From the NCBI RefSeq assembly GCF_002196515.1, contig NZ_CP018835.1:1488001-1552000 (forward strand): 64,000 nt of DNA, written 5' to 3'. The notes under the pieces were generated by a model. It saw nothing but the letters and a program-made list of their open reading frames with translations. It did no database searches and was not told where the DNA came from. Positions 14,882 to 24,930 of this stretch are shown here, in pieces (the first letter of the stretch is position 1; the number at the start of each line of letters is the position of its first letter). The stretch is from Vibrio gazogenes. Lineage in GTDB: Bacteria; Pseudomonadota; Gammaproteobacteria; Enterobacterales; Vibrionaceae. The position numbers and the translations under genes were made by a program.

Positions 14882-17800
14882 TACTTCACTCCGCTCAATA
14901 AATCAAAAATCACCCGAGCAAATTGCTTGGTCTTATTCGGGTCGGATAGTAGCTGCATCATCTGCTCTTGGTGGGCATCACTACTATTCAGAATTGCGTC
15001 ATCAATCGCCCGCGGAAAGTCACCTAACATGGCTTGCTCGCGAGTGTTATTGGCGATTTGGCTCATCACCGTTTCGTTTTCAGTCAACTTGTCACGCACG
15101 GTGAAGGCATAATTGATCATGTCTTTATCGGTCAGATTGTCAGTGACAAACACTTCATTCAGTCGCTCAATGATGTGAGACAGGAACTCTTCTTTCTTAT
15201 CCTTTGGTTTGGCTGTGCCTACATCGTTACTTGGGTGCAACTTGTACTCAGGCGTATTTTCCTTTAGCTGAATGTCCTGTTGACGGATCTTCGACAGACG
15301 ATAGTGGCTCATCACCACATTACCCAGATCAAGCTCATCCTCTTCAATCACCTTCTCGCGCAACATTGGACGAAGATGGCGCGCATAAAGGCTGAGTTTC
15401 TCTAGCTCTTTGTCGTCGTAATCAACAATCTGCGACATAAACTCATAGAAACGAACAAAACTGCCTAAATCCTTCTTGAAGATTTCTAAACGGTCTTTTT
15501 CCTGCTTACACGCTTTAAAGGTGTTCTCTGCATTGGCAATTAACACCGCATCACCAGTCTTCTTGGTGCGTTCAAACACGTTTTTGGCATGAATATATTC
15601 TTCGACCGCAGAGGTATAGCGCTTGCGCCATCGATCAATGGCTGGCTTACAGATATTACTGATGGCCGCATTAGACTTGTTCTTGGTAAAAAAAGCATCA
15701 ACGAACTGCTCGACCTCCGACCATAAGAAAATACCGCTAGCACGCAGCTTCTCTGATAGGTCAAAAATCTTGTCAGGGTCAGTGACATCCTCCAGCTCTG
15801 CCACTTGATAATAAGGCTGGAAAGCATCAAGAATATCTTGCGGATCGTTATAGAAGTCGAGCACGAAAGTACCGCATTCTGCTTTCCCCGGATAGATACG
15901 GTTGAGGCGAGAAAGTGTCTGTACACACTCAACGCCAGCCAGCTTCTTATCTACATACATTGCACAGAGTTTCGGTTGGTCAAAGCCTGTCTGGAACTTG
16001 TTGGCAACCAACATCACTTGATAGTCATCGGTGTTGAAGGCTTTGCGCATCTCACGACCTTTAAGATCAGGGTTCATGTTGTGCTCAGTAAATTTCTGAT
16101 CCATAAACGCCGTGCTGTCTGGGTCGGCGGCATTAAATTCCACTTCTCCAGAGAACGCGACTATCGCACGAATCCCCGCATAACTATTTTCTGCCACGTA
16201 TTTATCAAAAGCCAGTTTGTAGCGCACAGCCTCTTTACGAGAGCTAGTGACCACCATAGCCTTAGCTTGACCACCCAATAAGCCCATCACGTTCTTTTTG
16301 AAGTGCTCAACAATCACTTTCACTTTCTGCGAGATATTGTGGTCATGTAGGCGCACCCAGTTATTGAGTTTCAGCTTGGCCTTTCCTGAATCGACCTCTT
16401 TATCTTCCGCTTCCAGCTTTTGCTTGAGCTGATAGATCACCTTGTAGTTGGTGTAGTTCCTCAAAACATCAAGAATAAAGCCTTCCTCAATCGCCTGACG
16501 CATTGAATAGATGTGGTAAGCCACTGGCAAATTGCGTTTAGATGCTGGCTGCTCTGGGTCAGGTCTGCGACCAAACAACTCCAGAGTCTTTGGCTTTGGT
16601 GTGGCGGTAAAGGCGTAATAACTCAGGTTAGCACTGCCCCGACGAGCCGCAACGGTGGCATCAAGAATATCTTCTGAGGAAAGTTCGGTATCATCATCGG
16701 CTTCATCCGTCATCAACACTTCTTTGAGCTGGCGAGCGGTTGCACCTGTTTGTGACGAGTGCGCTTCATCGGCAATAATGGCGTAACGACGCTCTTTCAG
16801 TGACGTTGAATTCTCGATCGCCTTTAATACATGCGGGAACGTTTGAATGGTCACGATGATGATAGGCTGAGAGGTTTCCAATGCTGTTGCTAGCTTCTCT
16901 GATTTAGAGCCATCCCCCTCTTTGCGGTTGATGCGCCCCACCACGCCATCAGCATGTTCAAACTGATAGATGGTATCTTGTAGCTGATCATCCAGAACGG
17001 TGCGGTCAGTCACCACAATCACCGAATCAAACTGCTTGTTGCCGTTGGCATCATGCAAGGTCGAAAGTTGGTGCGCTGTCCATGCAATCGAGTTGGACTT
17101 GCCCGAACCTGCACTGTGTTGGATGAGGTACTTATTGCCTGTGCCTTCTTCAATCGCGGCATTAACCAGCTTGGTGACGACATCCCACTGGTGGTAACGC
17201 GGGAAGATCAGGGTTTCTTTCTTGGTCTTACGACCCTCCCAATCTTCTTTTTCTTCAATTTGAAGATGGATAAAGCGCCCGATGATATTGAGCAGATTGT
17301 CTGGCGTTAATACTTCATTCCACAGATAATCAGTCGCGTAGCGGTTTTCATCTTCGGGAATGTCATTGCCCTTACCGCCATCATGTGTGCCTTTGTTAAA
17401 CGGTAAGAAGAATGTCTCTTCACCCACAAGCTTGGTTGCCATGTGAACTTCATACTGACTTACCGCGAAATGCACTAATGCACCGCGTTTAAAACTCAAT
17501 AGTGGCTCTGGCTTTTTGGTGGCAGGGTCTTTCGGTAAACGGGTCAGTTTGTATTGCGCAATGGCGTTTTCTACTGCTTGTTTGAACTCAGATTTCAACT
17601 CGAGGGTAGAAACTGGCAAGCCATTAACGAACAGCACTAAGTCAATGCGCCATTTCTTAGCCTGTTTACCAGTCGCCTCGAATTCAGCTTGCGTAGCATA
17701 AGGGCTATAAACCAGCTCTGGCACAATACGACAGATGTTTTGCTGATAACGCGCCAAGGTTTCAGGGTTGAGGTCATGCTCTGGCTTAAACTGACACAAT

Positions 17801-18129
17801 TCAAAACGGGCATTGCGGATTTTTAAACCATGACGAAGCACGCCCAAGGTGCCAAAAGTGCGTGATGCGCGGTCGGTAGCATTTTCATCGGCTTTTTTAA
17901 GCTGCGTGACCAAGGCATCAAGGAAGTGGCGCTCTGAGTCGGTCGGGAAGACTTTGCAAAACTTCTCCCACTCTTTCGGCTGAGTCTCTTTGATAAACGT
18001 CAGCACATCCGCTTCATAGAGAGCCGATTCGCGGTTGTAGCCTTCACCAGTACCCTGCACCCAGCCATTAGCCACCATTTGACTGATGATGTCGTCCTGA
18101 AATATTTTTTCCCTTGTCGCGTCAGTCAT
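14881..18129 (-). CDS. hsdR: Type I restriction enzyme, restriction/translocation subunit HsdR
   Basis: HsdR is the ATP-driven translocase and nuclease that, with HsdM and HsdS, cuts unmodified foreign DNA far from its recognition site. The 1082-residue protein has an N-terminal nuclease domain (VNGLPVSTLELKSE near residue 180-190, carrying the ExK motif), then SF2 helicase motifs: Walker A HSAGSGKSNS (near 340), DEAH-box IIADEAHSSQTG, motif III YYAFTATPKP, and the C-lobe VANKFQTGFDQPKL and QTLSRLNR. A long helical C-terminus follows for binding the methylase core. The start lies 3 bases after the stop of the DUF4145-like gene. No frameshift or missing motif is seen, so it looks functional. 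Confidence 0.95.
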   Translation of the reverse strand: MTDATREKIFQDDIISQMVANGWVQGTGEGYNRESALYEADVLTFIKETQPKEWEKFCKVFPTDSERHFLDALVTQLKKADENATDRASRTFGTLGVLRHGLKIRNARFELCQFKPEHDLNPETLARYQQNICRIVPELVYSPYATQAEFEATGKQAKKWRIDLVLFVNGLPVSTLELKSEFKQAVENAIAQYKLTRLPKDPATKKPEPLLSFKRGALVHFAVSQYEVHMATKLVGEETFFLPFNKGTHDGGKGNDIPEDENRYATDYLWNEVLTPDNLLNIIGRFIHLQIEEKEDWEGRKTKKETLIFPRYHQWDVVTKLVNAAIEEGTGNKYLIQHSAGSGKSNSIAWTAHQLSTLHDANGNKQFDSVIVVTDRTVLDDQLQDTIYQFEHADGVVGRINRKEGDGSKSEKLATALETSQPIIIVTIQTFPHVLKAIENSTSLKERRYAIIADEAHSSQTGATARQLKEVLMTDEADDDTELSSEDILDATVAARRGSANLSYYAFTATPKPKTLELFGRRPDPEQPASKRNLPVAYHIYSMRQAIEEGFILDVLRNYTNYKVIYQLKQKLEAEDKEVDSGKAKLKLNNWVRLHDHNISQKVKVIVEHFKKNVMGLLGGQAKAMVVTSSRKEAVRYKLAFDKYVAENSYAGIRAIVAFSGEVEFNAADPDSTAFMDQKFTEHNMNPDLKGREMRKAFNTDDYQVMLVANKFQTGFDQPKLCAMYVDKKLAGVECVQTLSRLNRIYPGKAECGTFVLDFYNDPQDILDAFQPYYQVAELEDVTDPDKIFDLSEKLRASGIFLWSEVEQFVDAFFTKNKSNAAISNICKPAIDRWRKRYTSAVEEYIHAKNVFERTKKTGDAVLIANAENTFKACKQEKDRLEIFKKDLGSFVRFYEFMSQIVDYDDKELEKLSLYARHLRPMLREKVIEEDELDLGNVVMSHYRLSKIRQQDIQLKENTPEYKLHPSNDVGTAKPKDKKEEFLSHIIERLNEVFVTDNLTDKDMINYAFTVRDKLTENETVMSQIANNTREQAMLGDFPRAIDDAILNSSDAHQEQMMQLLSDPNKTKQFARVIFDLLSGVK

Positions 18130-18132
18130 ACT

Positions 18133-19089
18133 TTAACCCTGTTTATCGCATTTGGTGGGCAAAGCCTCATGCATAATCGGAGGCTCATATTTAAGCTGAA
18201 GCTTTTCCTTACCTACTTTCTCCGCTAATTTATCGTATACATTTTGCAGAGCATCAAAGCGTGCTTGTCTGTCATAGAGTTCGAGTACGAATTCAAAAAT
18301 CTGAAAAGCATAGAGTAAGTCTAATTCATCAACATTGTTGCCGTGAGTGCCTTCATTTCCAACCAGTTTCAGTGCTTCAAGATACATGGCTTCTTCTGGA
18401 TGAGGCTTTGCTAAATTTTGTACTTTACGATTTAGGTTGTTACCTTCGATTTGTTGATGGTCACAAAATCGCTCCATGGCTCTGCGTAACTTCGCAGCAG
18501 AAGAGGATGGATCAAAATGGAAATATTTGAAGGCATCAAAAAGCTCTTCGCTAATGCTGTCAGGAACATTTTTAGAAATGGGAAACATCACCAGCGGAGG
18601 AGAAAAGTGATCAAATTTCACGTGTGGAATAACATCATCTGAATTTAAGAAACCTTTTTCAGGAATCAACTTAATTCCAGAGGCTGAAACGCTTTCTTGA
18701 CAACTTTGGCAAGTAAAAAAGCAGTTCAGTAAATGTGGGCTTCCATTGATAGGATTGGTATATGAGTCATGCACTGACGCTACCGCTCCAATGATTTTCC
18801 ACAAAGTAATATCTTCTGCTTTTATAGACTGTGTCATTGGTTCACTTGATTGAAGAAGTTTTGCCTTTTCCGCTTTGTACTTGCGATTTTTAGCAAGAGA
18901 CTCTTTGCTAAGCTGTCTACTTTGAATACTCTCATGCTCTAGTTTTAGTTCGTTTTTTTGGCAGTGAGGACAAGGCAATAATGGATAGCTTTTAATTGAG
19001 GAGTAACCAATTAATTTACTCCAAAGCGTTATATCCATTGCCATGTTAGTTTGTGGTGTTTGTGCCCGTTCTTGTGTTGTGTCTTTCAT
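18133..19089 (-). CDS. DUF4145-like protein embedded in the hsd operon
   Basis: A 318-residue soluble protein with two treble-clef-like zinc pairs (CPHC near residue 39 and CQSC near 127) and a C-terminal helical region with SAAKLRRAMERFCDH and LKLVGNEGTHGNN. The latter resembles the RRAxE...GN..H pattern of DUF4145 domains, which are common in restriction and other defence loci. Its biochemical role is unknown. It sits between hsdS (79 bases upstream) and hsdR (3 bases downstream), so it is almost certainly co-transcribed with the restriction system. It could be an accessory or regulatory subunit, or a separate anti-phage component carried with it. Confidence 0.7.
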   Translation of the reverse strand: MKDTTQERAQTPQTNMAMDITLWSKLIGYSSIKSYPLLPCPHCQKNELKLEHESIQSRQLSKESLAKNRKYKAEKAKLLQSSEPMTQSIKAEDITLWKIIGAVASVHDSYTNPINGSPHLLNCFFTCQSCQESVSASGIKLIPEKGFLNSDDVIPHVKFDHFSPPLVMFPISKNVPDSISEELFDAFKYFHFDPSSSAAKLRRAMERFCDHQQIEGNNLNRKVQNLAKPHPEEAMYLEALKLVGNEGTHGNNVDELDLLYAFQIFEFVLELYDRQARFDALQNVYDKLAEKVGKEKLQLKYEPPIMHEALPTKCDKQG

Positions 19090-19168
19090 AACCTTGTTCT
19101 TCTAATTCTTGTTAGCCAACCAAAGAGAAAAAAACACTCTGCTTCCTTAAGCTAGAGTGGCAATAGGT

Positions 19169-20545
19169 TTAAGCGGTTTGTTCCAACGCTTGATTCTGAG
19201 ATGTTGGTGCTTGCCAGTTACGCACATCAATCTTACCTGTGACTGCAGCCGAGATAAGCGCTGTTCGGCGTTCACTAGATAGCTCAACGAACTCCTGAGC
19301 TTTGTTTATTGCAGTTGAATACTTTGTTATTTTTTTATCAATAAAGTCTAACAACTGTGCCTGCTCTTCTAAATTTGGGAAAGCTAGTGGCAAATCACCC
19401 AAGATTCCCATATTCAAACCTTCCATCGTCGATCCTTGAGAAGCTTCACTTAAGCGACTTTGATAACGTAGGCTCATTATTAACGCTTGAACAAAACGAG
19501 GTAATATTTTCGTTGAAGCAAATTTATACCGGACAAGTCGAGGGTTTATGATGCCAAACTCTGCACTCTTAGGAACTACAGCAACTTTGCCAACAGTTCC
19601 CATTACTGATACAAGAACATCATCAGGAAATACTGTATATCTTGTCATTTCTTTATATTTATCTTCAGAAATAAAGTAATCACCAACGGTAAAATCATTG
19701 CTGATGACTTGTTGCTGCCCATATACTTTGATTCCAGATATTGTATACATTGCTTTTGTTAACGAGGCTCCATACGGACCAGCGGCTTTTTCATCTACTA
19801 AATATTTTAACGGCACCACATCCCAATGCTCAGGCACTTCCCCTAACCACTCTACACCAGAATCTTTCATGGGTGCTTGGGGGTTCAATCCTTTAGTCAC
19901 CGCATGGCTAATCACCGCTTGGCGTTTTTCTTTCAGCAGCTTAATCAGTTGCTGCTGCTTTTCGATCAAGGTGTCAATTTTGGCAGTTTCGTGATCGAGG
20001 AAGTTAGTTATAACATCTGCTTCATTTTCACTCGGTAACGGCATGTCGAGGTTATCGATTGTGTTCATGCCCAAGTTTTTCTGAGTGTTTGAATTAGCAA
20101 ATACTTCACATTGGGCTTGAAGCATATTTGATTGCAGGCAGTAATATATATATTTCCCATATCTGTTACTCTTTGCTGTGATGACAGCTAAAGGCGACCA
20201 AACATTAAAATCTATATTACTGTCAACATAGGCAACCTTTCCCACCGATGCGGCCTTACCCAGCAAAACATCACCTTGCTTTGGATGGCATTTCATTGAG
20301 TAACGTATATGGTCTTCTTCTGATATATATCGGCAACCATTAAAAACCAATTTGTTATCTTGAATTCCATCAACTGATAAAAAGGGAATACCATCGTCCA
20401 TAAATTTAGGCGTCTCATGAGGGCCATCTTTTACAAAACCAGAACAAATATACTTCAATGGTACAAGCTGCCATGATGCTGGTAAGCGACTTATCCATTC
20501 GTTGTTCCAGCTTCTATATTCCGAATATGCCTGATACTTCCCCAT
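19169..20545 (-). CDS. hsdS: Type I restriction enzyme specificity subunit HsdS
   Basis: HsdS chooses the split DNA target through two target-recognition domains. The 458-residue protein shows the two-fold layout of the family. TRD1 starts WISRLPASWQLVPLKYI and ends in the helical spacer FLDHETAKIDTLIEKQQQLI (about residues 185-215). TRD2 starts VEWLGEVPEHWDVVPLKYL (about 230-250) and ends in a matching helix DKKITKYSTAINKAQEFVEL. The start overlaps the hsdM stop as TAATG. No inverted-repeat partner or second hsdS for phase-variable shuffling is seen nearby. The target sequence cannot be read from the protein. Confidence 0.93.
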   Translation of the reverse strand: MGKYQAYSEYRSWNNEWISRLPASWQLVPLKYICSGFVKDGPHETPKFMDDGIPFLSVDGIQDNKLVFNGCRYISEEDHIRYSMKCHPKQGDVLLGKAASVGKVAYVDSNIDFNVWSPLAVITAKSNRYGKYIYYCLQSNMLQAQCEVFANSNTQKNLGMNTIDNLDMPLPSENEADVITNFLDHETAKIDTLIEKQQQLIKLLKEKRQAVISHAVTKGLNPQAPMKDSGVEWLGEVPEHWDVVPLKYLVDEKAAGPYGASLTKAMYTISGIKVYGQQQVISNDFTVGDYFISEDKYKEMTRYTVFPDDVLVSVMGTVGKVAVVPKSAEFGIINPRLVRYKFASTKILPRFVQALIMSLRYQSRLSEASQGSTMEGLNMGILGDLPLAFPNLEEQAQLLDFIDKKITKYSTAINKAQEFVELSSERRTALISAAVTGKIDVRNWQAPTSQNQALEQTA

Positions 20546-22866
20546 TACGAATGCACCTCTTGCAGCAGCTTCATAATGTCGGCACTGACGGCATCCAAAT
20601 CAGCATCAATTTCTGCCAAATTACGGGGTGGTTGATAGACATAGAAATGGCGGTTAAAAGGGATTTCGTAGCCGACTACACCAATCTCATTATCTTGGTC
20701 ATCGCGCTTATCCGCGTTGATCCACGCATCGGCAACGTGTGGCTGCACTTCGCGCTTGAAGTAGCTTTCGATTAAGTTTGATGTTGTCACAGATGGATCA
20801 AGTGGCACGTTCTCGTTATCACGTAGGTCGCCATCTTGCTGGAACTCAACAACCTTGCCTTTGTAATCAAAAGCCCCGTATAGCGGCTGTGCGTCTTCTT
20901 TGAGCACTTTTTTGATCACCGGCTCAGCATCTGGATTTTTCCATGTGACCGCATCAATCAATTGTTTCTTCTGCTTGACATCGAACTTGATGCCAGTGGT
21001 CTTGAATGCGCCTTTCAAGGTCAGTTCAAATTGGTTGAAGTCGTCGGATTGCTGCGCCCTTCCGCCAAGACTGTCGCCAACGGCTACTTGCAGGGCTTTG
21101 GCATCATCCATCAGGGCTTTCTGGCTGAGCCACAGTTTGCTATCCAGCACATCCTTAATTTGCTTTTCTTTTAGCTCTGGGAAGTCGGCTTTGATCAAGA
21201 CACGAACTTCTTTTTCCACATCAGTTAGTGAGCCGTACGTGTCTTCCGTCCACTCCGAGCCAAACTGCTCAAAAACTGCCTGCATCACGGTATTCAATGG
21301 CTTAGGTGCAAAGCGCAATGATGCCACAGCTTCATCGGTGATTTGTGCTGACAGACGCAGTGGGCGCTCAATAGTGAGGCGACGATAGCCAAACTTATGC
21401 GTCTCGAAGATTTTGCTGGCGAAGTGTTTTTGGTTGTCCGTCACACCATCTTGGGTCAAGGTATCGATTTCTTCAAAGTCACCAAAGTTTTTCGTGATAG
21501 TGCGAATTTCGTCATCAGTTAAATAGTGACGCTTAGAGCCTAATGACTTACGCATTTTTGTACTTAAGTTAGCGCCATTAATCAATTGCACTTTGCCCTT
21601 ACGTGCAGGGTCTTTTTTGTTACTCAGTACCCAAACATAGGTCGCAATGCCTGTGTTGTAGAACATGTCGGTAGGCAGTGCGACAATCGCTTCAAGTAGA
21701 TCAGCTTCAAGGATGTAGCGGCGTATTTCACTCTCACCGCTACCCGCACCACCAGTAAATAGTGGAGAACCATTAAGGATAATGCCAATACGACCGCCAT
21801 CGATCACTTGGTTGTCGACATTCTTCTTATCACGCATCTTGCTGATAAGGTGCATCAGGAACAGTAACGAACCATCAGACACACGCGGCAAGCCTGCGCC
21901 AAAGCGCCCATCAAAGCCTTTTTGCTGGTGCTCGTCTTTGATTTCACCTTCAATCTTTTTCCAATCCACACCAAACGGCGGGTTAGACAGCATGTAGTCA
22001 AACTGATCTGCTGGCAGTTGGTCATTAGACAGGGTGTTACCCAGTTTGATGCGGCTAACGTCTTGCCCTTTGATCAGCATATCTGCCTTACAGATAGCGT
22101 AGGACTCCGGGTTTAGCTCCTGACCAAACGCACGCATTACCGCTTTCGGGTTGAGTTCGTGTACGTATTCCATACCAGAAGAAAGGAAGCCGCCTGTACC
22201 CGCTGTTGGATCATAGATGGTGCGGATGATGCCATCTTTGGTTAGGGCTTCGTCGTCTTCCATAAACACCAAAGAGGTGGTTAAACGCACGATGTCACGC
22301 GGAGTAAAGTGCTCACCAGCAGTATCATTCGAGCTTTCCGCAAAGCGGCGAATAAGCTCTTCAAACACTAAACCCATCTCATAGTTAGAGATCTTGGTTG
22401 GGCTAAGATCGGTGGTGGCAAACTTCTTCACCACTTTATAAAGCAGGTTGGCATCTTCCAGCAGACCGACAAATTCATCAAACTTGAAGTGCTCGAAGAT
22501 TTCACGCGCATCTTTAGAGAAAGATTGAATGTACTTCTCAAGGTTCGCCTTAATGTTGCTTTGCCCCATCTTGCCAAGGTTCATCGGCGAGGTATTAAAG
22601 AAAGCCAAGCCATCTGGCTGTGCTGGTGACTGCGTAGCACGTAGTAGGAATTTTTCTTGTGCTTCTTCTGGCAGATTCATCACTTTGATGCGTTCATGCT
22701 CGGCAACTACAGAATCTTTGCTCGGTTCCAGTACACACTCAAGACGACGAAGCAGGGTAAACGGCAGGATCACACGACCGTATTGAGATTGTTTGAAGTC
22801 ACCGCGCAGCAGATCAGCCACCGACCAAATAAAAGCGGCGGTTTGAGAGAAGTTGTTGTTAGTCAT
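20545..22866 (-). CDS. hsdM: Type I restriction enzyme methyltransferase subunit HsdM
   Basis: HsdM transfers a methyl group from S-adenosylmethionine to adenine N6 at the HsdS-defined site. The 773-residue protein has the N-terminal HsdM helical domain ([19 protein letters not shown]), the SAM-binding motif [10 protein letters not shown] (near residue 220), and the catalytic NPPFGVDW (near 300). It is longer than classical HsdM (about 500-530). The extra C-terminal part, from about 500 on, contains a long acidic region and [16 protein letters not shown], common in the larger HsdM variants. It is the first gene of the hsd operon. Confidence 0.94.
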   Translation of the reverse strand: MTNNNFSQTAAFIWSVADLLRGDFKQSQYGRVILPFTLLRRLECVLEPSKDSVVAEHERIKVMNLPEEAQEKFLLRATQSPAQPDGLAFFNTSPMNLGKMGQSNIKANLEKYIQSFSKDAREIFEHFKFDEFVGLLEDANLLYKVVKKFATTDLSPTKISNYEMGLVFEELIRRFAESSNDTAGEHFTPRDIVRLTTSLVFMEDDEALTKDGIIRTIYDPTAGTGGFLSSGMEYVHELNPKAVMRAFGQELNPESYAICKADMLIKGQDVSRIKLGNTLSNDQLPADQFDYMLSNPPFGVDWKKIEGEIKDEHQQKGFDGRFGAGLPRVSDGSLLFLMHLISKMRDKKNVDNQVIDGGRIGIILNGSPLFTGGAGSGESEIRRYILEADLLEAIVALPTDMFYNTGIATYVWVLSNKKDPARKGKVQLINGANLSTKMRKSLGSKRHYLTDDEIRTITKNFGDFEEIDTLTQDGVTDNQKHFASKIFETHKFGYRRLTIERPLRLSAQITDEAVASLRFAPKPLNTVMQAVFEQFGSEWTEDTYGSLTDVEKEVRVLIKADFPELKEKQIKDVLDSKLWLSQKALMDDAKALQVAVGDSLGGRAQQSDDFNQFELTLKGAFKTTGIKFDVKQKKQLIDAVTWKNPDAEPVIKKVLKEDAQPLYGAFDYKGKVVEFQQDGDLRDNENVPLDPSVTTSNLIESYFKREVQPHVADAWINADKRDDQDNEIGVVGYEIPFNRHFYVYQPPRNLAEIDADLDAVSADIMKLLQEVHS

Positions 22867-22905
22867 CGAGAATAGCCCAAAAGCGTTGAATACGACATTG
22901 GGGAC

Positions 22906-22911
22906 ATTATA
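22906..22911 (-). promoter_or_regulatory. Likely -10 box of the hsd operon
   Basis: The minus strand shows a perfect TATAAT 40 bases upstream of the hsdM ATG. No good -35 hexamer is found at 16-18 bases, so the promoter may be weak or need an activator. The rest of 22912-23119 shows no gene. Confidence 0.4.
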
Positions 22912-23119
22912 CTGAAGACGCTGCTAAAGTCCGACGGTTAAGTCATTAAAAACACTTCTATGCTCAAGCTCACAAGTTTTTCAAAACTTGCATCATCCCG
23001 ATTTTATGTAGCAAGTGTCACGGAAACCAAATGTCAGGCTCCGTCTTATAATGGATAATGGAAATATTGGAGTGAGTCACCGCCATATGGCATATGGAAT
23101 AAGACAAATAATTGATACG

Positions 23120-23143
23120 AAAAGGCTCACCATGTTGTGAGCC
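23120..23143 (-). terminator. Intrinsic terminator after the PAAR/immunity pair
   Basis: On the minus strand a 7-bp stem GGCTCAC/GTGAGCC with a 6-base loop is followed by TTTT, 8 bases past the stop of the membrane protein gene. Confidence 0.7.
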
Positions 23144-23151
23144 CTCATCAT

Positions 23152-23583
23152 TCAAAGCCTTTCACACTGACTTATGTCTTTTACATAATCACGCATGAGA
23201 TTTTCTTTGTATCCACTTTTACGTGGGCACTCTATGAAGTTATTTGCTTTAATAATTAAGAAATAATTAGCATAGTTAATACTGAGTCCTAACATAGCAG
23301 ACGCTATTAACAATGTTATCAAAACATTACTCTTCGGTTTAATATCACCATATTTTTTATTTTGAACCAATTCATATGAACGGCAGTAAGTACCTATAGA
23401 AAGCCATACAACAAGAACAAAACAGCTCATTGGGATGATGCCAGAAAAAGAAAACATAACAGCGTTGGTACTCCTAAACAACGTTTGAAGGAATGCTTCC
23501 CATATAACCCAAGCCATTAATAAAATAAATATAACCCCAAGGGTTATGATTATGATTTGTCTCACTTTAATTTCATTTTTCAT
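23152..23583 (-). CDS. Three-helix membrane protein, probable immunity protein (DUF1240-like)
   Basis: A 143-residue protein with three strong membrane segments (about residues 8-31, 41-67 and 86-111) and a soluble C-terminus containing two cysteines. The pattern of short N-terminus, FILLMAWVIW and later FSGIIP resembles DUF1240 proteins, which as I recall sit behind PAAR-domain genes in enterobacteria. The ATG at 23583 overlaps the end of the PAAR gene by 11 bases; a TTG lies one codon earlier. Position and overlap suggest an inner-membrane immunity protein that neutralises the upstream toxin. No homology search was possible, so the family call is from memory. Confidence 0.6.
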   Translation of the reverse strand: MKNEIKVRQIIIITLGVIFILLMAWVIWEAFLQTLFRSTNAVMFSFSGIIPMSCFVLVVWLSIGTYCRSYELVQNKKYGDIKPKSNVLITLLIASAMLGLSINYANYFLIIKANNFIECPRKSGYKENLMRDYVKDISQCERL

Positions 23584-24709
23584 CAAATGTTTCTATTGTT
23601 TTTTCTACGATTTTCTTTTCAAAATCTGTAACTTTGTCAACAGCCCAAATACTAAAAGATACGATAACAAGAATTGCTAGTTTTGCGACTATCGTTTGCG
23701 GAGCAATGATAGCACTCGCAAGAAGCTGACCACTTGCAATTGCAAAAGCATTCACCAACAATTTCGCTTCGTCTATTCCTAGCTTTCTAAGAGTATATGC
23801 ATCATTGACAATGAACTGGAGTGAATTAATTGCAGATCCAACTAATATCTCTAGTGATCCTGACACTTTCACATACCGTACCATGCCTTTTGTGGAATCC
23901 AGCGCCCCAAGTCCTAATTTTACCACTTGTTCATTGTTGGCTTTAAACACACCACCATAAAGTAAAGTTTGCTTCCATTTGTCATAATCTTTCAGGAGCA
24001 AGTATTCAACTCCGTCGACTTCTTTAATAAAAGCAACGCTTCCCAGACCACCCAAAGCCTTCGCTGTGTCTCTGGCATTATATAACCCGGTTACCGTGTC
24101 TTTGACCGTTTTGGCAGCATCCAGACTATCAAAGAAAACTTTCCACTCCTCCGGTGCCAAAACCGCAAATTTCACCGTCTCCTGCTCGTAGACAACTTGT
24201 ACCTCTTTTGATAAACCATATTCCGGCCAGTACATATTGTTCGGATTTATTTTAATCGTGCGAGTATTGCTTCCGGTCTGAGTCACACTTGAGGTACGAC
24301 TGGCAACACTGGATATACTTTCTGAATACTGCGCGGCAACGGATGAAGCAGGCTGACTTGTCCGGTTTGCTATTTTTGCCAGCGGTTTTACTGGCGTACT
24401 TGCTGCTGTTCCGCCCGGGCCATCACCGATATTGACTGTACCACTGCCAACATTGACGATACCGCCACAACTGATAGAACATCCGGACATTGCTGCTGGT
24501 TTGCCATCTATCATCACCATTGATGAGCCAGAAGAAATCGTCCTTGGATGCGGGGAATGTTTGGGCTTATCGTGGGCGGTCAGCGGATCACCAACGCGAG
24601 CCGCTGGAATCCCATCAAATTTGACCGTCGGTGAGCCAGATATAATAGGCGTTGGCGGAAACCCATCGTGATCGCTTCCCATATCACCAACTTTTGCGCC
24701 TTTAGCCAT
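23573..24709 (-). CDS. PAAR-domain protein with hydrophobic C-terminus, probable type VI secretion effector
   Basis: PAAR proteins cap the VgrG spike of the type VI secretion system and carry effector domains. Residues 1-90 of this 378-residue protein show the PAAR pattern: SDHDGFPPTPIISGSPTV, GIPAARVGDPLTAH, HPRTISSGSS and a Cys pair in AAMSGCSISCGG. After a Ser/Thr-rich linker (about 110-145) comes a region of unknown fold (about 150-290). The last 90 residues hold two hydrophobic stretches (AFAIASGQLLASAIIAPQ and IVAKLAILVIVSFSIWAVD), like a membrane-inserting hairpin. With a membrane-protein partner overlapping its 3' end, a pore-forming or membrane-disrupting toxin is a reasonable inference. 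ATG 24709 is preferred; TTG 24733 and ATG 24724 are alternatives. No other T6SS gene is in the window. Confidence 0.8.
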   Translation of the reverse strand: MAKGAKVGDMGSDHDGFPPTPIISGSPTVKFDGIPAARVGDPLTAHDKPKHSPHPRTISSGSSMVMIDGKPAAMSGCSISCGGIVNVGSGTVNIGDGPGGTAASTPVKPLAKIANRTSQPASSVAAQYSESISSVASRTSSVTQTGSNTRTIKINPNNMYWPEYGLSKEVQVVYEQETVKFAVLAPEEWKVFFDSLDAAKTVKDTVTGLYNARDTAKALGGLGSVAFIKEVDGVEYLLLKDYDKWKQTLLYGGVFKANNEQVVKLGLGALDSTKGMVRYVKVSGSLEILVGSAINSLQFIVNDAYTLRKLGIDEAKLLVNAFAIASGQLLASAIIAPQTIVAKLAILVIVSFSIWAVDKVTDFEKKIVEKTIETFDEK

Positions 24710-24869
24710 AACCTTTATTCTCATCTGAATCAAAACAGAGATAATAAGATGGTCACTTTCGACAAATAAACAGAATTGAGTCCATTTTTTAATTCATTTG
24801 AAATATCTTCAGAAAAAGGAATTTTTTATTGATGTTGTAATCGATATATTGCTGACCGCTTTAAACGCA

Positions 24870-24901
24870 CTAGGGCGGCAGTTGATCAACTGCCGCCCTA
24901 G
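24870..24901 (-). terminator. 32-bp perfect palindrome ending the NRPS operon
   Basis: The two halves (CTAGGGCGGCAGTTGA and its complement) form a perfect 32-base inverted repeat with no spacer, 29 bases past the exporter stop codon. It would fold into a very stable GC-rich hairpin. Only a short T-stretch (TTTAAA) follows, so it may be a factor-aided terminator or an mRNA-stabilising hairpin. Confidence 0.65.
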
Positions 24902-24930
24902 AATTATTCCGGTTCAATTGTCGCTTGACG

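Noticed and set aside
19169..22866. Phase-variable hsdS shuffling.
   Set aside because: No second hsdS, inverted repeat or recombinase gene was seen in or around the operon.
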